Assembly: GCA_902729315.2 (NCBI GenBank)
Contig: LR746273.1
Location: 4,503,001 to 4,567,000, forward strand
Direction: 5' to 3'
DNA length: 64,000 nt
Origin: Spirodela intermedia
Lineage: Eukaryota > Streptophyta > Magnoliopsida > Alismatales > Araceae
Shown: positions 1 through 9,981 of the stretch, piece by piece
Position numbering within the stretch: position 1 is the first letter of the stretch
Layout: every line of letters starts with the position of its first letter
Position numbers and translations under genes: made by a program
The notes under the pieces: generated by a model
Databases searched by the model: none
What the model was told of the DNA's origin: nothing
Seen by the model: only the letters and a program-made list of their open reading frames with translations

Positions 1-38
1 ATTTGAAAACTTGAGGATTAAAGAAAATGCAAAAATGT

Positions 39-39
39 A

Positions 40-97
<58 letters not shown>

Positions 98-146
98 GAA
101 GAGAGAGAAAGAGAGGAAAAGAGAGAGAGAGAGAGGGAGAGGAAAA
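39..146. repeat. (TG)n(GA)n microsatellite inside the last visible intron of the TIGR01589 gene
   Basis: A short TG run passes into interrupted GA dinucleotides. It lies just past the donor at 184-185 of the minus-strand gene, so it is intronic. The Arg/Glu-rich plus-strand reading frame over it is an artefact of GA repetition and of antisense to exon 186-508. Confidence 0.85.
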
Positions 147-185
147 AAACAGTGCTGGATGCTGGGCATCTCTCAAGAAGGTTAC

Positions 186-2541
186 CTTCCAAATTTGTCA
201 GATCAGCGGTGAGGTCAGTGAGGCTGAAGGTCCAGGGGAGCTGGCCCCCTGACTGGAGGGTGTCCTTGGACGAACCTTCGCCGTCAAACCCGAGCTGGAT
301 GTCCCCCTTGGCCCCTACTACATCAGTGGTGAAGGCAGAGTCGAGCACCGAGGAGTCGATTCCCATCCCTGAGATGTCGGCTGGCGTGAAGGGAAAGTGC
401 CCGCACGATGCCACCGAGGTGGGGCTCACCGCCATCTCAGACATGGACGACATGGCATTGCAGGGCGGGGCCGGGGGCACGTCGGCTGCATTCTCGCCCA
501 CCATTTCCCTTCAGGTGAAGACACCATCAGCACCTCGTTGGCAAGAGATTAATAACTAGGTTATCTATGCATTTTCTTTCCCCCAAACTACGCGACTCGG
601 GAAGGCCACATCTTTCAAGGGAATAGAGAACCTACCCATTCATGGAGTGGACCCGGACCGGGTGAAAGCCACCTGGTGCAGGGAACCCATTGACCACGTG
701 GCAGTTGGGCAACCTCATGGGATCGAGATGGGGCTGCGTGGCGGCAGGCATCGCAGGCTGCTGCAGCACGGGGTACCCCATTGGTAAATTGCTTGCTGCA
801 CTGTGAAAGACTGATGCTGAATAATAATGATCCACTTACTCAGAACATCAAAAATATGCAAGTACCCATGTGCAATAGCAGCAAAAAAATTCATTAATGA
901 AGCTCTCATATTAAAGATATGCGTGGCTAGAAGATCAAGCTTCCATCCAACAAGACAAAAGCCACCGCGAGGAGCTATGTGAAATTCTAGCAAGATATTC
1001 CAGCCAATTTCATGCAATTTCGGCTCTGCATTGCTGGAAATTAAGTAGCCATCCAAAAAGATTAAACCGTACAAGGAGTTTCCGCATGCACCCATGAACA
1101 CTCATAGAAAAAAAAATAAAAGTCGGGGATTCCATATCTAATGCTATTTATAACTAGGGATTAAGCTTGTGAAAAGAGAAGACTATGCAGGAAAATTTTA
1201 TTTTTAAAGCTTTCCAGCGAGAGAACAATGATTGCAAATAATTGCTTCAGTATGAGGAGTTTAAGACAACAAACTCTTCCACCTTAGTTGAAAGTGTCTT
1301 GTCACGGATTAAATGAAAAAAAAAAGGGTTCTCGTGAGAAATCTGGCTAAGAGAAATATAATTCTTGAAGCCCCAGATGTTCTCATGACAATGAACTTGC
1401 CACCACCGTCAACCATTTCCTTATTATTGCCCAAGGGAAAAAGGTGGTAGAACCATCTGAAACTGTTCCCTTTGTCTTCGGAAATTTGCAAGCATATATC
1501 TATGTATATATAGTGGATCAGGAGTTGGATGGCAAGCTCCAATAGCTTTGGAGGGGATCCAGAGAAAAATAATATTTTCCCCTTTTATGTGTGGGCGAGA
1601 GAAAAAAACTCACATGACTTATTCAGATATTGAAATTTTTGTTAGGGAGTACGCCTTGCCTCATAAAATAGTAATCCACAACAAATAATAGACAACCTAT
1701 TCATTTAATTTGCATAATAAATAAATAAAAATAAAAGTAGACACCCGAGTCTCAGGGTGGGCGAAAAATTACCAGGAATTGGATGAACGCCATTCTGCAT
1801 GGGAGCCATTGGCACCTTGGGAGGCGCTGGGTACTTCATCAGATGGTATTGGTGCTCAAGCAAGTTATTGAAAAGCAGAATCTGCTTCTTGAGCTTCAAT
1901 CTTATGTAATAAGCCCTGAAAAACTCGGCATTCTCCTCCTCCAGCTTCTGCCAAACTTGATCAACAGAAAAGGTATAATAAAGCTCTCTTCCCTTCTTAA
2001 AATTACTAGAAAGATATTCAAGTGGCAGTAAGGGATAGTCAGACAATTGCAGAAGACTGGTCTTCCAATCCATTAAAAATAATTTTAAAGTATAAAGCAT
2101 ATATTACACCATTAAGTATGGTTAATCTCTACACAGAGAGTAAATGCAAGACATAATGAATTACCCATTCAGGAATATATCTGTTAAAGTAACTCTGGGG
2201 AAATTTTATCATGAGGCAACTTACCGAGAGTTGTAAACCCTGGCTCTATTCTAGCGCGAGTAAGAAGAATCCTCACTACCTCATTTCTATTCATGTACAT
2301 GAGTAGGCAGCGTTCGATTAGATTCTGCACCTAAAAAAGCAAAAGAAAGCACTCACATAAAGATGGCTGAACATGCAGGAGAGGATCAGGAGAGAGCATT
2401 TTTCAAAAGTCTAGTACATATGAGAGAAACCTAATAATATTTATAAGAAATAAGAAAACTAGATTGTCTTACAAGTTCTATGTCCTCCCGGGAAACCTTT
2501 TTATTATTGTCGATGCTCAAAATCGAAGCTGACTCCGCCAT
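186..2541 (-). CDS. Plant-specific TIGR01589 (A_thal_3526) domain protein, 3' end cut by window edge
   Basis: Five coding exons can be joined on the minus strand: 2473-2541, 2225-2330, 1773-1955, 636-795 and 186-508. All have GT-AG borders and phases that fit (0, 1, 1, 2, 1). About 280 residues are visible. Residues about 16-100 carry the family signature: SREDIELVQNLIERCL, then RARIEPGFTTLVWQKLEEEN, then KKQILLFNNLLEHQYHLMKY. After it comes a Pro-rich linker (NLPMGYPVLQQP) and the conserved MSSMSEMAVSPTSVASCGHF and FSLTDLTADLTNL segments. The last exon, which should encode the acidic C-terminus, lies beyond position 1. The ATG at 2539-2541 (MAESAS) was chosen for its good context. The exon stays open upstream to an acceptor at about 2638, so an earlier start in another exon is possible. 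The family is plant-only and its biochemical role is unknown to me; location and partners cannot be inferred. Confidence 0.88.
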
Positions 2542-2637
2542 GGGAGCATCAGTCCCTGAATTGTTCTGTCGGTCATGCTGAGATTCTTGGGACACCTGCG
2601 ATGAGTGTTGTTGATCTTCGGTTGCCCCTTGAGGATC

Positions 2638-3765
2638 CTGCAGAATCTTCTCCCAGTTGATTACTACTAGATCAAAGCAAGCATAAGAAAGAACATCTCC
2701 ATGCTTGTAATATCCAAGGCCTTTTCCTTAGAATGCATCAATATCTAAAAGAATTCCGCCCCAAAATTAGCATACTCGTTGAAGATCAACATTCATGGCA
2801 AATTATTACGAATATGCAGGTAAGACCGATTTTTTTAATTTTTCAGGCGTGCATAAAATAAATAAATAAGTGGTTAATCTTTTTAGCTTCATATCATTTT
2901 GAGTTTCCCACTGTATGATCATCACATAGGTGATGATTGATCGCAGCAACTCAAATTAAACCTTCAAGCACAAGTCATCAAACGATATCAGTCTTGCACA
3001 GGAATCAGGAAAACAATTAAATAGGAAACAATTTAATACATAATTTGACATTTTTTTTCTATTTTTGGCTACATTTTTCGCATTGATGGCTCTTCCATAG
3101 ATCTATAGGGTGCCTTTCTGACACCTTCCTCACCTGTGAGGCCTTCATTTTCCAGTGATCAAATTCCTTCTTGTGACAAAGATGTAAGGGCCTCCTGCAG
3201 ACGAAGAAGCAGTCCATTATTGGATGCAGTCAGTGCAAGGAACATTCTCCAAAAGGGAAAATAAGAAGCAGAGTAGTCATTCATCCGCAATATATCTTCA
3301 AAACCATAATAATAATAAGAGCAACAAAAATAGTAATAATAATAAGAAGAATTGGGCCACATCAATGCCGCTGAATAGGGCCATATTTGTTTCTAAATAC
3401 TATTTTGTGCTTCTCTTCTCCCTTTTCAGCAGGCATTGCAGGTAGAAGAACAGTGAGCTCCTCCCCAAAGAGCATTCATACATGACACCTAGCTCCTATT
3501 TCTTTTATCCTTGTACTTCAGAGCTCTAAATCTAATTTTTTGCAGCAGAATAATAAGTAGTTTCGATAATATTGACAAATCTGCTGTGTGAGAATCCAAG
3601 TTGAATAATTCTGATGTGGGCTTGCATTATCAGACTGGGGAAGAGACGAATTAGGAACCATTGGGATGACGTTGCCCAACCGGGATAGACGTTGCCCTCT
3701 CCATCCTCAAATAGATTGCTTTAGAATAATCCCAACCGGGATGAGCGGAAGAGAAACTACAACCC

Positions 3766-3796
<31 letters not shown>

Positions 3797-5024
3797 CAGG
3801 CAGGGAGAGAGAGATGGAGGATCCGATGGAGGTGGTTGAATTCGAGCAGATGAATATCTCAGCGGAAACAAACGCAGGGAGAGGACGACTCTTGCTGAAG
3901 CTGGGGTTTTTCTATAATTTTGGGACGAATCCAGGCAACAATGCAGCATGGAAACGATTGTCGGCAGATTCCGGCGGCAGTCCCCGCTTGTTTCTGATTC
4001 TGAGCTCAGAGAACAGTGACAGGGAACAGTGACAGGGCTCAAGATCTTCAAAACCCCGAGAACAGTGACAGGGGGTAGATATCCAGAACGACCAGAGGAT
4101 TTGAGGAAGGGCGGCAAATCTTCCGGTTGAAATCGGTTTCTCCGGTGCAGATTGCTCCGCCGAGGTCGGCTGAGAGAGCGGCATTGGGAATTGCACGCCG
4201 CCGGGGAAGGTACGGATGCGGCAGTCAGAGAAGGGATGTCGGCGACTCACCTGTGAAGTTGGGGTGACCGCCGAAGAAGCTAGACGACCATCCTCCGAGC
4301 AGGAAGCTCCTCGCGGCTGCTCTGGTTCGCCGGAGATGGGGATGAGGGAGGAGTTCCAGGAATAACAGATATCTGCAGGAGAAAGGAAGGAGCAGGGAGG
4401 CCAAGAGATGGGCACGAGAAGTGATGGGTCAGGCCGACGAGCCTGTGCTCAACACAAACTAGCTCGCACAGAGAGAGAGGGAGGGAGAGATAGAGTAGAG
4501 AAAGAAAGAGATGGTGATGAGGCCGCCTGCGCGTGTCCATTGCTTGGATTTGGACCCTTCACACTGTAATTAGTGGACCCCCCCCCTTGCGAGGTCGAAT
4601 GAGAGAGCGGGGTTGGGTGACTAACCTCCTCCCCTTCTCTCTCTCTAGACAAGATAAGATCGCAGGCCCGGCCGGCCAACAAAAAATGTCACCTGAAGAA
4701 GTTTTGGCCTCTTAAAAGCCCCAGAAGCTCCGTGTCCACCCCCACCCCCCGCGTTCTCTCTCTCTCTAAACCTCCGTCAGCACCCGCAGGAGGAGAAGAT
4801 TTTTATGGACATTTCAACGTGGCGAGGGTGAATTTCTAGGGTTCGACGGACGGCGACAGGATTCTCGGCGCGCCCTGCGGAGGAGAGCGAGAGATTTCTC
4901 GGCTTGCGGTAATGGGGGGGGACTGCTTGCTGCCGCGGCAAGGAACGAACGAAAGGCCGGACCGGCGGAGGGACTGCATAATATCTCTCTTGTTTTCTTC
5001 TGCGGCGCCGGCCTCTCCAAATAA

Positions 5025-5064
<40 letters not shown>

Positions 5065-6430
5065 AGGCTCCCCTTCCCTTCTCCGAAACCTCTCTCTAAA
5101 CTTCAGTTTTCTCACAAATTCCCTCTCCACCACGTCTCCTTCTTCCTCAAATCTCCGTAAAAAGTCCCTCTCTCTCCCTAGAGCTCTATGCTCTCTCAAG
5201 AAAGATACTCTCTCTCTCTCCAACTGTCGCTCCCATTAAATGCCGAAAGCCGGTTTGGTCACAGGACTCCGCACTTGCCGGCCGTGCGAATGAGGATTCC
5301 TCATACTCCTCCCGTGAACTGGGAGATTAAACCTCTGATTGCGTTCATCGTCATCCTCGTCCATGACCACCATTAATTCCAGGAGAGAGAGAGAGAGAGA
5401 AGCTCGTCCTCATCCAGTATACGGACGTGACCATATCTCTCTCTCTCTTTCCGATAACTCGCAGTGGAAGGCCAGAAACAACGTGATAATCAGAGGCACC
5501 AATAAGAAAAGGCAATGGAGAGAAGGAGAGAGAGAGAGAGGCAGAGGGAGAGAGAGGGGGACCGTGATATGCAGACGACAGAGCATCTGAGGGACGGAGA
5601 TAGAGATAGAAAGAGAACTGTGCCGGGCGGGAACAAACGGGTCAGAAACACAGTCGTCTACAGAGACAGAGACAGAGACAGAGAGAGAGCGAGAGCGAGA
5701 GAGAGAGAGAGAGAGGGCTGAGTCGGAGAGGGAAAGGGACGGCGGCATGGGTCACCCGTCGTTTAACGGCCACGGCTGCCGGCCACGGACACATGCCGGC
5801 AAGTGGATGGGGCCGGTGGCGCCACCACCGCCCTCCCACCGGATCTCGCAGAGATCTCCCGGAAAACGATATCCTTGGAAGCTAGGAATTTTCTCTCTCT
5901 CTACTCCTTCCCTCCCCCTCTATGACTCGGCTCATCCTCCCCTCACCACCCAATAAATAAGTAGCCCTCTCAGCCAACCAACGGTGGTCCCAGCCTCGGC
6001 CCCGCACCACCGGACCACATTTCCATCATGGGCCTCAAATTCAAGCCCAGAAAAATTAATTGGCCCAATTTCTGATTCATGATCAAATCACTGGCCCATA
6101 TCTCTCTCTTCTCTAGGCCTGGGCTGAGTCTCTCTCTAATGGGTCAACGCTATCGAGATATATATATGTATATATGGTGGAATCATGGAGGCCACGTGTC
6201 AGACCAGACCCACCGGGGAGGAGCTTCGCCGGAAGGTCGGCAGGGAGAAGCGTGGAGCTCAATCAAGACCGCCCCCCGTTCTCTCTCCGAGAAGAGAAGG
6301 GAGACCTTCCTCCTTCCTCCTCCCCAAGCTAAAGGAAACCGTAACTCCGCAGAGAATCGATTCATCCTCCGGCGGAAGGAACCTCCGAAGAATCGCCGCT
6401 TCCATCCGTCTTCTTCCTCGCCGGCGCCGG
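2638..6430. other. GC/GA-rich intergenic and 5'-leader region, no gene recognised
   Basis: This is the upstream side of the TIGR01589 gene on the minus strand and of the RTM2-like gene on the plus strand. 2640-3700 is AT-rich. 3700-5760 is GC-rich, packed with GA/CT microsatellites (about 3765-3791, 5032-5064, 5516-5560, 5655-5716). It is full of open frames without any motif I recognise. CT-rich stretches are typical of plant 5' leaders, so non-coding first exons of the flanking gene, or of an unseen gene, may lie here. None can be placed without transcript data. Confidence 0.5.
6028..6099. promoter_or_regulatory. Cluster of GGCCCA / TGGGCC (site II-like) elements
   Basis: Several GGCCCA or TGGGCC hexamers or near matches occur at about 6029-6034, 6061-6067 and 6092-6098. 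Such elements are bound by TCP factors and are common in promoters of actively expressed plant genes. The cluster is 440-510 nt upstream of the RTM2-like start codon. Assignment to that gene is inferred from position only. Confidence 0.35.
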
Positions 6431-6440
6431 CGTCCACGGG

Positions 6441-6447
6441 TATAAAA
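6441..6447 (+). promoter_or_regulatory. TATA box for the RTM2-like gene
   Basis: TATAAAA follows a GC-rich stretch 91 nt before the ATG at 6538. That would put transcription start near 6470-6480. It argues against the longer in-frame extension that could be read upstream, and against use of the out-of-frame ATG at 6467. Confidence 0.6.
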
Positions 6448-6537
6448 CCCTTCCTCTCCCCAGTCCATGGCTTTAAGCCCGACTCAAACCCTTTCCGCTC
6501 TTCCTCTCCCTGTCTCTGCCTGTCTCCTCCTCCCTCC

Positions 6538-7358
6538 ATGGACTGGAGATCAGTCCCCACCGCGGACTCAGAACGGGAGTACGAGAATGTCGATCCTCCC
6601 TGCCAGACGTTCGCCGAGGAGGAGTGGGACCGCTTCCTCGTTGACCTCACCGGTGACGAACTCTCTCCTCCTCCTCCTCCTCTGTCATGATCTTACAGTG
6701 GAAGGGCTCTCACGGCTTCTGGTTCGTGGCGTTAGGGTTGAAGAAGGAGAGGGAGTTCAAGAAAGAACACCTGAGGGTGAGGGTGGACGGCGGGGGCATC
6801 AGGCTGAGCGGCGAGCGGCCCCTCGGCGGCGGCGGCGGCGGGCGGTGGCTCCGCTTCGAGAAAGTCTTCCGCATGCCGGAGGGACGGAAAACCGACGAAA
6901 TAAGGGCCAGATTCGCGAATGGCGTCCTCTCCGTAGTCGTCCCCAAGTTGAAGAGCAATAGCCAGATCGCAGCCCAGCCAGCGGCGGCCGCAGTGTCTCC
7001 TCCTGCAGCTCAGAAGCCTCTCCCTCCGCCGGTGACTCCGGCGCCAGAGGAGGGCCAGGTGAAGACCAGCAAGCCGACCAAGGACCAGGGAGACGTCCAT
7101 CGGGAGGATTTGGCCGCGGCAAAGGATGCCGGCAGCAGCGCCGGAGAGAAGGCGGGTTCCAGCAAACGGCGGCCACCAACGGGGGCGGTGGTGGAGATGC
7201 GAGAGAGGCGCCAGTGGACAGCAGTAAAGGTTGCGATCGCGGCGGCTGCGGCGGTGGCGGTGATGCTGATTGTAGGGCTCGGCTTCTATCTCAGAGGAGG
7301 GTTCCCAGAGAGCCTGGAAGATCTACCGCCGCCGGAGAGCTTCCCAGAGTACTACTAA
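6538..7358 (+). CDS. RTM2-like small heat-shock (HSP20/alpha-crystallin) domain protein with C-terminal membrane anchor
   Basis: Two exons, 6538-6652 and 6736-7358, are joined across an 83-nt intron (GTGACG...TTAG, phase 1) to give 245 residues. An N-terminal stretch ends in WDRFLVDLTG. The alpha-crystallin core follows (KKEHLRVRV, IRLSGERPL, RWLRFEKVFRMPEG, EIRARFANGVLSVVVPK). Next is a Pro/Ala/Lys-rich spacer. A hydrophobic helix near the C-terminus (VAIAAAAAVAVMLIVGLGFYL) is followed by a short acidic, Pro-rich tail. A core of this kind plus a terminal membrane segment is the layout of RESTRICTED TEV MOVEMENT 2-type proteins. In Arabidopsis, RTM2 limits long-distance potyvirus spread in phloem; whether this relative does so is unknown. 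Without splicing, exon 1 runs into a stop at 6688-6690, so the intron call decides the product. Confidence 0.8.
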
Positions 7359-7452
7359 CCGATCTCCTCCCCCTTCGTGGACAATGCACAAATAAATAAT
7401 AAGCAAATGCCGATCTTATCCCTTCTCTCTCTCTCGCTAGAGAAGCGGTAAA

Positions 7453-7560
7453 TGGGCCGACTGATTACATGGATTCAGTTAAAATTGGCCCAATAAGGAA
7501 ACCCACCTTGTTTTTTGGGCGATGGAGGGGCTACGGATCCATTCGGCGAGGGCCCAATTA
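7453..7560. promoter_or_regulatory. GGCCCA/TGGGCC elements upstream of the VQ gene
   Basis: Copies at about 7452-7457, 7486-7492 and 7550-7556 precede the VQ-motif start codon at 7765 by 200-310 nt. They fit TCP-type site II elements in a proximal promoter. The functional assignment is inferred. Confidence 0.35.
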
Positions 7561-7764
7561 ATAAAACAAGTAAATGGGCGTAGTCCTCCCTTGATAATGG
7601 GTCTCGCCGGACCCGAAGGCAAGTGGGACTTTGGAGCTAAACCAACACAACGACTTGCAGTCTCCCGCGACCCAAAAATAGAAAGAAACAACACAACAAG
7701 CCCTCCGTCTCCCTTCTTCACAACCCCCCTCCTCCTCCCTCCTCCCTCCTCCACCACCGCCACC

Positions 7765-8346
7765 ATGGACAAGCTTCCGCCGCCGGGGACGGCAGCGGGA
7801 CCACCCCCCTCCACCACCTTCGTCCACGCCGACGCCACCAGCTTCCGCGAGGTCGTCCAGCGCCTCACCGGACCCCTCGACGAAGCTCGCGGCGGCGCCA
7901 CAGTCAGGCCCCCGTCGCCACCGGTAAGGGCCCCCCGCCCCGCGGCGGCGCCGCCTGGGCCGAGGGTGACGGGGCTCAAGAGGCCCTTCGGGCTCCAGGA
8001 GCGCCGCCAGGGTCCGCCGAGGCCCGCCCTCGTCATTCCCAACCCGGTTGCCGTCCAAGGGTTGACCTTTACGCCGGTGACCAGCCCGGGGATAACGTCA
8101 CCGTCTTCTCCGTCGATAGCGGGCCGGTGGAGCCCGCTGACCTCGCCGTCGACTGACATGGCGAAGCTGTCCATCGTGGAGGAGGCGGCGGCGGGGCAGG
8201 AGAAGCTGAACGAGGCGGCAGAGGAGCGGGCGATAAAGGAGAAGAGGTTCTACTTGCACCCTTCGCCACGGTCGTCCGGGCAGAGGACGGCGGAGCCCGA
8301 GCTGCTGCACTTGTTCCCGACGACCTCGCCGGCCATTGGGCCATAA
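7765..8346 (+). CDS. VQ-motif protein
   Basis: Single exon, 193 residues, ATG in strong context (CACCATGG). The VQ core FREVVQRLTG lies at residues 27-36, preceded by TTFVHADATS. The remainder is Pro/Ser/Ala-rich, with conserved blocks seen in the VQ4/13/31 type: GLKRPFGLQERR, several S-P and T-P sites (SPGITSPSSPSIAGRWSP), AIKEKRFYLHPSPR and a C-terminal PELLHLFPTTSP. VQ proteins bind WRKY factors through the VQ core. This subgroup is known as MAP-kinase 3/6 substrates, which the many S/T-P sites fit. It likely acts in the nucleus to tune defence or stress transcription. Absence of introns is typical of the family. The reading frame stays open upstream to 7522, but the 7765 ATG starts where family proteins start. 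Confidence 0.88.
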   Translation: MDKLPPPGTAAGPPPSTTFVHADATSFREVVQRLTGPLDEARGGATVRPPSPPVRAPRPAAAPPGPRVTGLKRPFGLQERRQGPPRPALVIPNPVAVQGLTFTPVTSPGITSPSSPSIAGRWSPLTSPSTDMAKLSIVEEAAAGQEKLNEAAEERAIKEKRFYLHPSPRSSGQRTAEPELLHLFPTTSPAIGP

Positions 8347-9398
8347 TTTCTCTCCTTCAAGGGCTCAAATTAAATATGATTATTATCGTTATGCTACCAT
8401 ATATTTCGATTTGGGCCAGCTTTTCATCCTCAAATTATACCTTCATGACGACGGTGAAGACGACATTTTGAAACAAGTTTTCATGGATATTTTTGGTTGA
8501 GGGGGGTTCCTAGACTTATGGAAATCAGATTTGTTCAAAGTAATTCCTACACTGCCACGTGCCTGGCTCTCTTGCCTCCATGTGGCATCAGGCGCACATG
8601 CTTCTTCTATGCTACGGTTGGTAATGCCTCATCTTGGCCTCAAATCTGATCACTTGAATTCCAAAGTTCTAGCCCTAGTGCTCCCCATTGACGCCAATGT
8701 ATCTCACTCATAGAGCTTTTCTGAAAAAAATATCTAACGTATCATTCATAGAAATAAAGTTAATACGATGGCAAAAACTATGATTTGATTAAAAGCACGA
8801 TGATGGTAATTTGGGATTGGAAAATAGAAAACACAATTTGAGAATGTTTTTCATTATCACTCTAATGAAGAATTTTCATTTCTATTTATGGATGGAAGAA
8901 TAACATTGAAAAGGAATCAGTATATGGAACTAAACATATCACATTCAAAAAAGCTTTGACTAGGGTATAATTTCATGTAAATTAAAATGAATTCATTATT
9001 AGAAAATGACATGAATTTGCTAACAATTAGCTCATCTAAGGATGAATTTTCCCATGAAATTCACGTTTTGTACAATATTCAATTTCAATAGCATTATTAC
9101 TTTTGAAGGAACGTGTTTTGGAGAAAGAACATGCTAGAAAAGTTGTGTCGTTCATTAATTCTAGTGATCAAGTTATATAGGGATTTTCTTCTACTGGTAA
9201 ATTAAGTAAAATGACAATAGAGAGCATATTAGTGTAATAAATGAAGAATCTGATATCTATCTATTTGCATTGAATGTATCTTCCAATGTGATGAAATCAA
9301 TGAGAAGAAAAAAAATATTTAAAATGAAAAAAATGGCTGAAGTTAATCTATATTTTTGTTAAATGGTGTTAATTTATAGGAAATTTCTATTTTTTTAT
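8347..9398. other. AT-rich intergenic tract, no gene seen
   Basis: This stretch starts as the 3' flank of the VQ gene and becomes AT-rich. No reading frame over 60 codons resembles a known family, and I saw no strong repeat. Confidence 0.5.
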
Positions 9399-9880
9399 GA
9401 AAGTTACGACTTCTAGCTTTCATGAGGAAGACAAGAAATTTAGGTTAGATGATTTAGTCCAAGTAGAGTTAATCTAGATGTTTAAATAATGCAAAGAAAA
9501 CTGTTTAATAGACCAGAACCAAGGAAAAACGATTCTTGTCCATAAAGAAAAGGCACACTAGCAGAACTTTCATGAACCATAAGAAATATGCTCCCATTTA
9601 TGTAATTTCTTATTTATGGATTGTTGAAAAAAGAGGAAGTTACAACTTACTAGCTTTCATGATGAAGACAAGAAGCTTAGGTTATATTATCTCGTCCTGG
9701 TAGAGTTAATCTAGAGGCTAAACAAGGTGAAGAAAGCTGTTGATGCAGACCAGAACCAAGGACAAAAGCCTCTTGTCCATAAAGCAAAGGCACATCGGCG
9801 GAAATTTCATGAACTATAAGAAATATGGAGTCATTGACGTAATTTCTTCTATATTGGATTGTAGAAAAATGAGAGAAGTT
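9399..9880. repeat. Direct tandem duplication, two units of about 240 bp
   Basis: Unit A (about 9399-9638) and unit B (about 9639-9880) align along their whole length with scattered mismatches and small indels. Shared blocks in order: TAGCTTTCATGA.GAAGACAA, TAGAGTTAATCTAGA, AGACCAGAACCAAGGA, TTGTCCATAAAG, TTTCATGAAC.ATAAGAAATATG and a terminal GATTGT.GAAAAA. I judge identity at roughly 80 percent by eye. It sits directly before the LON fragment. Confidence 0.8.
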
Positions 9881-9903
9881 TGTTTGCATTATTATATACT
9901 AGA

Positions 9904-9981
9904 GCTATGCCTGAAAGGATAGTTCGATGTCTGAAGAGCGTAGGAACAACTAATCCTTTGGTTCTAATTGACGAGATTGAC
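9904..9981 (+). pseudogene. Fragment of a mitochondrial-type LON protease (LON1-like), Walker B region
   Basis: A stretch of 26 codons reads RAMPERIVRCLKS followed by VGTTNPLVLIDEID. This matches the LON AAA+ module around the Walker B box (in plant LON1: AMPGK.VQCLKSVGTANPLVLIDEIDK). Neither the Walker A part nor the downstream AAA+ sequence, nor the serine-lysine protease domain, could be found nearby. The frame after IDEID turns into unrelated hydrophobic residues. It is best read as a lone exon fragment left by duplication or capture. A real internal exon of a distant gene is unlikely, because flanking exons are absent over several kilobases on both sides. Confidence 0.7.

Noticed and set aside
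11-559. Plus-strand 182-residue open frame with Arg/Glu repeats
   Set aside because: It is the antisense of a real minus-strand exon (186-508) plus a GA microsatellite.
3707-4715. Several overlapping open frames on both strands around GA/CT repeats
   Set aside because: No motif, low-complexity composition, frames end at random; more likely leader or promoter DNA.
5339-5839. Open frames rich in Arg/Glu or Ser/Leu
   Set aside because: Products of GA/CT dinucleotide repetition.
6183-7179. Minus-strand frames opposite the RTM2-like gene
   Set aside because: Shadows of GC-rich coding sequence; the plus strand has domain motifs, a TATA box and a consistent intron.
7479-8344. Minus-strand frames opposite the VQ gene
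   Set aside because: Antisense of a clear VQ-motif protein; low-complexity Gly/Arg content.
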